DNA from: an uncultured Lutibacter sp.
GTDB taxonomy: Bacteria > Bacteroidota > Bacteroidia > Flavobacteriales > Flavobacteriaceae
Assembly (NCBI GenBank): GCA_913061425.1
Contig: CAJXUO010000124.1
Location: 1-5,241, forward strand
Reading direction: 5' to 3'
DNA: 5,241 bases
Positions within the stretch are counted from its first letter, which is position 1, and each line of letters opens with the position of its first letter. A program made the translations under genes and the position numbers. A model generated the notes under the pieces. The model ran no database searches, had not been told where the DNA came from, and worked only from the letters and a program-made list of their open reading frames with translations. This document shows positions 1-4,262 of the stretch, piece after piece.

Positions 1-349
1 GGAGTTTATTATGATGACTATTAGAACTCATGATCAATATAACACAACTATATATGGATTAAATGATAGATATAGAGGTGTTCTAAATGAACGAAGAGTT
101 GTTTTTATAAATAAAGAGGATATGCAAAAAATGAAGCTTCAAAAACTTGATGTAGTGAATTTGACAAGTCATTTTAATGGCGAAAAACGATATGCTAATA
201 AGTTTTTAGTTATTCCGTATGATATTCCTCATCAATGTACAGCAACTTACTTCCCAGAAACTAATGTATTGGTTCCTTTAAAAAGTAAAGCAGACATTAG
301 TAATACTCCTGCTTCAAAAACGGTAATTATTACAATTAACAAAGCATAA
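1..349 (+). CDS. FdhF/YdeP-type molybdopterin oxidoreductase, C-terminal end (partial, 5' end outside the window)
   Basis: The reading frame is open to the left edge (codons E-F-I before the first ATG at 11), so the methionines at 11 and 14 are internal and the true start lies outside. About 115 residues are visible. They begin with the segment MTIRTHDQYNTTIYGLNDRY, followed by RGV and ERRVVFINKED. This is the molybdopterin-dinucleotide binding domain that closes FdhF/YdeP-family oxidoreductases (formate dehydrogenase alpha-subunit relatives). In that family this domain grips the bis-MGD cofactor; the Fe-S and catalytic parts would be upstream and cannot be judged. The substrate is therefore unknown: many YdeP-like proteins have no proven formate dehydrogenase activity. 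The stop at 347-349 is 2 bases before the fdhD start, which strongly suggests co-transcription and supports the molybdoenzyme assignment. The call rests on recognising the family, not on a search. Confidence 0.88.
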   Translation, partial: EFIMMTIRTHDQYNTTIYGLNDRYRGVLNERRVVFINKEDMQKMKLQKLDVVNLTSHFNGEKRYANKFLVIPYDIPHQCTATYFPETNVLVPLKSKADISNTPASKTVIITINKA

Positions 350-351
350 CT

Positions 352-1128
352 ATGCAATCAATAAATTATGAAGCTATAAAAGTTTCAAAAAAAAGTCAAA
401 AAAAATTTATTGATGCTGTTGTTACAGAAGCACCACTACAAATAAATATTAATGAAGAGCCATATACGGTAGTTATGAGAACTCCAGGAGATGATGAATA
501 TCTAATTAGAGGCTTGTTATTTGCTGAAGATATATATAGAAACTCTGATCCACTTAGTTTTAAAAATATTGATACTACTAAAAATCATTTCAGCACAATT
601 CAGGTAACAATTCCTAAAGATAAGTTAGGAAAAGGCTATATGAATAAACGCACGTTACTTTCTGTTTCTTCATGTGGTATTTGTGGTAAACAAAGTCTTG
701 ATCACATAAAAGTAGTAGGCGAAAAACTCATAAACTCTTTAAATATTGATATTGACACTGTTGAACAGATGTTCAATAAAATGAAATCACATCAAGAAGT
801 ATTTAAAAAAACGGGAGCCTCACATGCAGCTTCAATATTTGATTCCAACCACAATTTATTGTCTATCAAAGAAGATATTGGAAGGCATAATGCTGTGGAT
901 AAATCCATAGGTAACTTACTTGAAACAAACTCTTTAAAACAATCTAAATACCTTTTAGTTAGCGGTAGGGTTTCTTATGAAATTGTTACAAAAGCCTTTA
1001 TTGCAAAAATCCCCACAATAATAGCCGTATCAGGCTGTTCATCTTTAGCTATTGATTTTTCAAAAGAGTTCCGAATTAACTTAATTGGCTTCTCAAGGAA
1101 CTCAAAATTAACTATTTACAGTAAATAA
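352..1128 (+). CDS. fdhD: FdhD, formate dehydrogenase accessory sulfurtransferase
   Basis: This cytoplasmic protein passes sulfur from a cysteine desulfurase (IscS in E. coli) to the molybdenum cofactor before the cofactor is inserted into formate-dehydrogenase-like enzymes. It is 258 residues, normal for FdhD. Visible family marks are an N-terminal region containing TEAPLQI and the RTPGDDEYLIRGLLFAE stretch (about residues 25-59), the sulfur-carrying CxxC loop SSCGICGK with Cys108 and Cys111, a conserved HAA (158-160), the signature EDIGRHNAVDK (174-184), and SGRVSYE (204-210). All key elements are intact, so the gene should be functional. The ATG at 352 lies 2 bases after the upstream oxidoreductase stop. 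No Shine-Dalgarno sequence is visible, as is usual in Bacteroidota, and translational coupling is likely. The neighbour is the expected client enzyme. No other family fits. Confidence 0.97.
   Translation: MQSINYEAIKVSKKSQKKFIDAVVTEAPLQININEEPYTVVMRTPGDDEYLIRGLLFAEDIYRNSDPLSFKNIDTTKNHFSTIQVTIPKDKLGKGYMNKRTLLSVSSCGICGKQSLDHIKVVGEKLINSLNIDIDTVEQMFNKMKSHQEVFKKTGASHAASIFDSNHNLLSIKEDIGRHNAVDKSIGNLLETNSLKQSKYLLVSGRVSYEIVTKAFIAKIPTIIAVSGCSSLAIDFSKEFRINLIGFSRNSKLTIYSK
1113..1127 (+). repeat. 15-base near-perfect palindrome over the fdhD stop codon
   Basis: TATTTAC and GTAAATA flank a single central A, and the right arm includes most of the TAA stop at 1126-1128. As RNA the 1-base centre could not fold tightly, so a DNA-level site or chance in AT-rich sequence is more likely than a hairpin. 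Confidence 0.3.
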
Positions 1129-1363
1129 TTGTACTAAAATTTTGTTTATAATATATTTTCGATATATTATGTATCATAATGTGCGCCCCTAAACAAACAC
1201 ACACTTTATACTGGATACTTTTAATTTAAATGAAACTTTAAATAGGGTTTGCTATATGCAATATCTATAAAATAAGTTCATATTTATAGATAAAATACAT
1301 CCAAAAAAAAACGTATAACGAAAAACAATTAAAACATGAAATAGCGTATCAAGCGCTATAAAA
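1129..1363. other. AT-rich non-coding spacer with several short hairpins
   Basis: No open frame of useful length or recognisable RNA family is seen here. Besides the hairpin just after fdhD, inverted repeats lie at 1224-1230 / 1237-1243 (7 bp, 6-base loop), 1262-1274 / 1281-1292 (12 pairs with one bulged A, 6-base loop AGTTCA) and 1341-1346 / 1354-1359 (ATAGCG / CGCTAT, 7-base loop). A short GC-rich island, GTGCGCCCCT, stands at 1181-1190. GC over 1201-1280 is only 18 of 80 bases. Most of the AT stems could be chance; the hairpin at 1262-1292 is the longest. Confidence 0.5.
1148..1170 (+). terminator. AT-rich hairpin 20 bases after fdhD, possible transcript 3' end
   Basis: A perfect 9-bp stem (ATAATATAT / ATATATTAT) closes a 5-base loop TTTCG. 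It is the first stable-looking hairpin after the fdhD stop and could end or protect the oxidoreductase-fdhD mRNA. No T-run follows it, and the stem is entirely A/T, so a classic Rho-independent terminator is not shown. Its right arm is shared with a second, shorter hairpin (1166-1171 with 1175-1180, loop TAT), so the two cannot form together. Confidence 0.35.
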
Positions 1364-1383
1364 ATGGTTCTGTCGCAACTGTT

Positions 1384-1413
1384 TAATACGCCAATATCTA
1401 ATACACCAAAATC
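1384..1413 (+). repeat. Tandem 15-base direct repeat, two copies
   Basis: TAATACGCCAATATC (1384-1398) is followed directly by TAATACACCAAAATC (1399-1413), 13 of 15 bases identical. In the plus frame of the putative remnant gene it encodes NTPIS-NTPKS. The core AATACGCCA of the first copy occurs once more at 1519-1527, in a different frame. Confidence 0.7.
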
Positions 1414-1440
1414 ACCTAAGGAAATAATCCAATTCCCGGA

Positions 1441-1474
1441 AGCGTCTTCACCAGCCCAATCACTTAAAGACGCT
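1441..1474. repeat. Inverted repeat, 8-bp GC-containing stem
   Basis: AGCGTCTT (1441-1448) and AAGACGCT (1467-1474) are perfect complements around an 18-base loop. Half of the pairs are G-C, so this is less expected by chance than the AT stems nearby. It lies inside the putative remnant gene and is not followed by a T-run on either strand. Confidence 0.5.
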
Positions 1475-1479
1475 GCAAC

Positions 1480-1517
1480 GATTGTAGTGTGAAACCATCT
1501 CCAGTAGTTCTACAATC
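1480..1517. repeat. Inverted repeat, 8-bp stem around the frame switch
   Basis: GATTGTAG (1480-1487) and CTACAATC (1510-1517) are perfect complements with a 22-base loop. The arm at 1480-1487 ends exactly where the reading frame of the remnant gene breaks. A further small hairpin TTAGAA-GT-TTCTAA follows at 1530-1543. Confidence 0.45.
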
Positions 1518-1615
1518 AAATACGCCACATTAGAAGTTTCTAAAACAGTAAAATATAAAGATGTTTTTAACTCAGAAAATGATGCTTCTCTTATCGCTAA
1601 AACACTAGAATGTTG

Positions 1616-1655
1616 AACCCTTTACTTTTAAAGATATCTAGTATTCATAAGGGTT
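1616..1655. repeat. Inverted repeat AACCCTT / AAGGGTT before the tRNA terminator
   Basis: AACCCTT (1616-1622) pairs with AAGGGTT (1649-1655) across a 26-base loop; the loop holds the 8-base palindrome AGATATCT (1632-1639). No T-run follows on either strand, so it is not a standard terminator. It could be a back-up 3' structure for the tRNA transcript or the edge of the composition-shifted patch. Confidence 0.35.
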
Positions 1656-1665
1656 TCGGGAAGAA

Positions 1666-1705
1666 TAAAAAACGGGACAATCCTAATATTAAGAATTTGT
1701 CCCGT
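1666..1705 (-). terminator. Rho-independent terminator of the tRNA operon
   Basis: Read on the minus strand, ACGGGACAA (1705-1697) and TTGTCCCGT (1680-1672) form a perfect 9-bp stem with a 16-base AT-rich loop, and the stem runs straight into TTTTTT (1672-1667) followed by ATTCTT. It starts 5 bases past the last base of tRNA-Arg, so it ends the tRNA transcript. This is the clearest terminator in the window. Confidence 0.9.
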
Positions 1706-1709
1706 CTAG

Positions 1710-1783
1710 TGATCGAACCAGGATTCGAACCTGGGACCGTCTGCTTAGAAGGCAGATGCTCTATCCAGCTGAGCTATTCGACC
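1710..1783 (-). tRNA. tRNA-Arg (anticodon TCT)
   Basis: On the minus strand the acceptor stem GGTCGAA pairs with TTCGATC (one G-U), the discriminator is A, and the T-arm contains GGTTCGAATCC. The anticodon stem TCTGC / GCAGA closes the 7-base loop CTTCTAA with anticodon TCT, reading AGA and AGG, which are major arginine codons in AT-rich genomes. The length is 74 bases and no CCA is encoded, so CCA must be added by nucleotidyltransferase. It is the last gene of the tRNA operon, 27 bases after tRNA-Pro. Confidence 0.97.
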
Positions 1784-1810
1784 ATTAAAATACAGTAATA
1801 CTATATTTTG

Positions 1811-1885
1811 TCGGGGTGGCAGGATTCGAACCTGCGACCTCCTCGTCCCAAACGAGGCGCGATGACCGGGCTACGCTACACCCCG
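1811..1885 (-). tRNA. tRNA-Pro (anticodon TGG)
   Basis: On the minus strand CGGGGTG pairs with CACCCCG, the discriminator is A, and the T-arm has GGTTCGAATCC. The anticodon stem CCTCG / CGAGG holds loop TTTGGGA with anticodon TGG, which can read all four CCN codons by wobble. No CCA is encoded. It sits between tRNA-Ser (28-base gap) and tRNA-Arg (27-base gap). Confidence 0.97.
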
Positions 1886-1913
1886 ATGAGTGTAAATAAT
1901 TAAAATTAAATTG

Positions 1914-2000
1914 CGGAGAGGAAGGGATTCGAACCCCCGGTACCCGTAAAGGTACAACTCCTTAGCAGGGAGCCCCGATCGACCACTCTGGCACCTCTCC
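1914..2000 (-). tRNA. tRNA-Ser (anticodon GCT)
   Basis: On the minus strand GGAGAGG pairs with CCTCTCC and the discriminator is G, the usual serine identity base. The anticodon loop CTGCTAA carries GCT, which reads AGC and AGT. The long variable arm expected of class II tRNAs is present (GTACC paired with GGTAC), giving 87 bases. No CCA is encoded. It is the first gene of the operon, 38 bases after the -7 promoter box. Confidence 0.97.
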
Positions 2001-2033
2001 AGTTTAATATTATTGTAATGAACTTATTTTTTC

Positions 2034-2052
2034 GAGTGCAAATGTAGCACTC
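2034..2052. repeat. Inverted repeat enclosing the tRNA promoter -7 box
   Basis: GAGTGC (2034-2039) and GCACTC (2047-2052) are perfect 6-bp complements separated by 7 bases. On the minus strand the -7 box TACATTTG fills the gap and its last G is the first base of the downstream arm. It could be a protein binding site or help strand opening, or be chance. Confidence 0.55.
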
Positions 2053-2069
2053 AATTTACAATATCACAA
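2039..2069 (-). promoter_or_regulatory. Bacteroidota-type promoter of the tRNA operon
   Basis: On the minus strand the -33 element TTG (2069-2067) is followed after exactly 20 bases by TACATTTG (2046-2039), a perfect match to the Bacteroidota -7 consensus TAnnTTTG. This predicts transcription starting around 2035-2030, with a leader of about 30 bases before tRNA-Ser. The three tRNAs have no promoter-sized gap between them, so this promoter should serve all three. Confidence 0.8.
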
Positions 2070-2105
2070 CAAATTTTTGAACAATTTTAGAAATAGCATA
2101 TATTG

Positions 2106-4154
2106 TTATTCTGGATACTCAATTCTTAAGTGATATATATTCTTTAACTTCTTTTTAATCACCTTTTTCACTGTTTCAATATCTTTAAAATTTATTTCAG
2201 CATTTATAAATTGTCCACTCTCCATTTGTTTGGAAACAATTTTATCAATCAATTCATCTATCACTTGGGCTGTTAAATTTTTTATACTTTTTGAAGCAGC
2301 TTCTGCAGCATCACAAATCATCAATATTGCAGTTTCTTTTGAAAAAGGATTTGGTCCTGGATATTTAAACTCTTCTATATTTAAATTATCTTCATTTATA
2401 CTTTTCTCTTTCATATAAAAATAATACACAAGACTTGTACCGTGATGTGTTCTAATAAAATCAATTAAACGATCTGGTAATTTGTATTTTTTCGCTATTT
2501 CAATTCCATCAAGAACATGATTGATGATTATTTTAGCACTATCTACATTAGATAATTCATCGTGTGGATTTACATTTGTAGACTGATTTTCAATAAAATA
2601 CATTGGGTTTTCCAATTTACCTATATCATGATATAACGCCCCTGTTCTTACAAGCATTGAGTTTGCTCCAATCTCGTTAGCTGCAGCTTCAGCAAGATTA
2701 GCAACTTGAATTGAATGCTGAAATGTTCCTGGAGCCTTTTCTGCTAATAATCGCAATAATGGTGTATTTGTATTTGATAATTCTAATAGAGAAACATCGG
2801 AAACCAATCCGAAAATTTTCTCGTATACTAAAATAAATATTGTTGATAAAAATGCAAGTAGCCCATTAAAGGCAAACAGTCCGAAATAAAAGAATTTCAA
2901 ATTTAACGCATTCCCTTCTTGTATAATTGTAAATGCTACATACGCAATCATATAAATCAGAGTGATTTGACCTATTGATATAAACAAATTAACTCTTTTA
3001 TATAATTCAGAAACTGTAAGGATTGTTACAATCCCAGCTATAATCTGTAAAAAAATAAACTCAAAACTATTAGGTACTACAAACCCTAATAAAAGAACCG
3101 TTAAAACATGAGTAAACAATCCGAGTCTAGCATCGAAAAAAGCCTTTAATACAATTGGTAAAATACATAAGGGAACTGCATATACATACCTAGTGTCATA
3201 TTTCACAACTACAGTAACTAAAAACACCATTAAGAGCACGTTTAAGAATATTAATGTAGTTTTATTATTGTCATCATGAATTTCTGGTCTATACTTCCTT
3301 AGAAAAAGAAATAACATCAATATTGCTAGTGCAACTAGAATAGAATATCCAAAAACAATCCAATTATAATTTGATTTACTCCAAACTTGCGATTCTAATT
3401 CATTTTTAATTGAATTTAATGCTTCCAATTTTTTTCCTTCTACAATATCTCCTTTTAAAATAATTAACTCATTTTCAGACACAGAACCTTTAGTGTAAGA
3501 TATATTTTCAATTTCGTTTTGAATTATTTTTTCGGTAAAATCTTTATTATAAGTGACATTTGATTTGATAACATTTGATAAAATATTAAGGAGTTGTGAA
3601 CTATTTTTTGGTGATGAAACATCTGACAATCGAGTACTAATCATCTTAAGTAATTGATTAGATAAAATAATATCATCTTTATCAATTTCAATAGCCAAAG
3701 CACCTCTCTTAATCGTTATATATTGAGATGCATCCAATAAAATCTGCTCACTTTGGTTATCAATAAATCCGTTTTTATAAACTTCATTTATTATTTCAAC
3801 CCCTTTGCTCTTTATCGCTTCCTGATCTTCTAAGTTAAAATCGAAGTTTCTAAATTTTAAGTTAAATTCATCTAAAGAATTATTATAAACAGTTTCATCA
3901 TACAAAAAATATTGTTTAGCGTTTTGTTTAATTTCACTAATTTCAGTATCAATTTCTACTTTAGTTTTTTGAATAGCAAAATTAAACGGAGCTATATAAT
4001 TTTCATATTGCCATGGCTTCCCTTTAAAATAATCATATTTAAACTTCCCTCCTTTAGGAAGCATAAAAACAATCAAGAATACAGTAAGTGTATATAAAAT
4101 TAATTTATATATAAACGAATGATTTTGCAGTAACCTATTTAGAAATTTCTTCAT
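2106..4154 (-). CDS. 7TM HD-domain phosphohydrolase, PgpH-like (probable c-di-AMP phosphodiesterase)
   Basis: This 682-residue inner-membrane protein has the full 7TMR-HD layout. An N-terminal anchor (about 16-33) is followed by an extracytoplasmic domain (about 34-262), seven membrane segments (near 265-285, 299-317, 323-340, 346-361, 364-381, 389-411, 421-445) and a cytoplasmic HD domain (about 460-682). Metal ligands visible in order are His480 (TFQHS), His509-Asp510 (YHDIGK), His546 (INHVLDG), His570-His571 (RTHHGT) and Asp615 (CDAAEAA), the set expected of an active HD hydrolase. Relatives such as Listeria PgpH cut cyclic-di-AMP to pApA, linking it to osmotic, potassium and cell-wall control. 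That substrate is inferred from family, not shown here. The ligand for the outer domain is unknown. The ATG at 4154 gives a proper lysine-rich N-terminus before the anchor. The gene is divergent from the thiolase and lies upstream of the tRNA operon on the same strand, with no strong terminator between them. Confidence 0.93.
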   Translation of the reverse strand: MKKFLNRLLQNHSFIYKLILYTLTVFLIVFMLPKGGKFKYDYFKGKPWQYENYIAPFNFAIQKTKVEIDTEISEIKQNAKQYFLYDETVYNNSLDEFNLKFRNFDFNLEDQEAIKSKGVEIINEVYKNGFIDNQSEQILLDASQYITIKRGALAIEIDKDDIILSNQLLKMISTRLSDVSSPKNSSQLLNILSNVIKSNVTYNKDFTEKIIQNEIENISYTKGSVSENELIILKGDIVEGKKLEALNSIKNELESQVWSKSNYNWIVFGYSILVALAILMLFLFLRKYRPEIHDDNNKTTLIFLNVLLMVFLVTVVVKYDTRYVYAVPLCILPIVLKAFFDARLGLFTHVLTVLLLGFVVPNSFEFIFLQIIAGIVTILTVSELYKRVNLFISIGQITLIYMIAYVAFTIIQEGNALNLKFFYFGLFAFNGLLAFLSTIFILVYEKIFGLVSDVSLLELSNTNTPLLRLLAEKAPGTFQHSIQVANLAEAAANEIGANSMLVRTGALYHDIGKLENPMYFIENQSTNVNPHDELSNVDSAKIIINHVLDGIEIAKKYKLPDRLIDFIRTHHGTSLVYYFYMKEKSINEDNLNIEEFKYPGPNPFSKETAILMICDAAEAASKSIKNLTAQVIDELIDKIVSKQMESGQFINAEINFKDIETVKKVIKKKLKNIYHLRIEYPE

Positions 4155-4158
4155 TCTC

Positions 4159-4166
4159 CAAATGTA
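4159..4166 (-). promoter_or_regulatory. Possible -7 box directly before the HD protein start codon
   Basis: TACATTTG, identical to the tRNA promoter -7 box, ends 4 bases before the ATG (sequence after it is GAGA, then ATG). If used, the transcript would have almost no leader. No TTG lies 17-23 bases upstream, so the -33 element is missing. The GGAG next to the ATG is too close to act as a normal ribosome site. Confidence 0.35.
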
Positions 4167-4207
4167 AAAAATATTAATGTATTCTCTTATCTGATTCTAT
4201 ATAGATG

Positions 4208-4234
4208 TTGTTTAGAGTAAAATGATTAAATTCG
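4208..4234 (+). promoter_or_regulatory. Weak candidate promoter for the thiolase gene
   Basis: TTG (4208-4210), then 16 bases, then TAAATTCG (4227-4234), which matches the TAnnTTTG consensus at all but one defined position. It would give a leader of about 25 bases before the ATG at 4263. Spacing is slightly short and the match imperfect; it is the best I can find in this spacer. Confidence 0.25.
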
Positions 4235-4240
4235 CAACAT

Positions 4241-4252
4241 AATTTATAAATT
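4241..4252. repeat. 12-base perfect palindrome before the thiolase start
   Basis: AATTTATAAATT is self-complementary and centred about 16 bases before the thiolase ATG. Its position suits an operator, but it is all A/T in an AT-rich spacer and may be chance. Confidence 0.25.
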
Positions 4253-4262
4253 GATTTAATAA

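Larger units (their letters stand above)
1364..1616 (+). pseudogene. Probable decayed small protein gene, frameshifted, family not recognised
   Basis: An ATG at 1364 opens 42 codons ending at a TGA (1490-1492); the product contains NTPISNTPKSPKEI and FPEASSPAQSLKDAATIVV. An overlapping frame, open from 1488 to a TGA at 1614-1616, continues with TISSSTIKYATLEVSKTVKY and then KDVFNSENDASLIAKTLEC. Dropping one base near 1487 joins them into one frame of about 83 codons. Roughly two thirds of those codons begin with a purine, as in real genes, and the local GC (38 of 80 bases at 1431-1510) is about twice that of the spacer to its left. The opposite strand also has two open frames that switch at the same point, so strand is not certain, although codon shape favours plus. 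No start signal or known domain is visible. It could instead be non-coding structured DNA. Confidence 0.33.

Noticed and set aside
11..16. ATG codons at 11 and 14 as a true gene start
   Set aside because: The frame stays open to the left edge and the protein begins in the middle of a conserved C-terminal domain.
1257..1513. Minus-strand open frame of about 85 codons with no ATG near its start
   Set aside because: It begins after a stop with no start codon, turns into hydrophobic low-complexity sequence in the AT-rich part, and shows poorer codon shape than the plus strand. It is kept only as an alternative reading of the remnant.
1480..1620. Integron attC-like site ending in GTTGAAC (1612-1618)
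   Set aside because: The 7-base match to GTTRRRY has no matching RYYYAAC partner at the other end and no cassette structure.
1129..1710. Integrated element attached at the tRNA-Arg 3' end
   Set aside because: No second copy of the tRNA 3' end is seen nearby, and there is no integrase or IS-like terminal repeat in the window.
1610..1798. Plus-strand open frame of 62 codons across the tRNA-Arg gene
   Set aside because: It is an antisense reading of the terminator and tRNA-Arg; the IEPGFEPGT string is the familiar false translation of a T-arm.
2230..2418. Plus-strand open frame of 62 codons
   Set aside because: It lies wholly antisense within the HD domain of the membrane phosphohydrolase and has no start signals or family match.
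3912..4097. Plus-strand open frame of 61 codons
   Set aside because: It is antisense to the N-terminal part of the HD membrane protein, whose coding evidence is far stronger.
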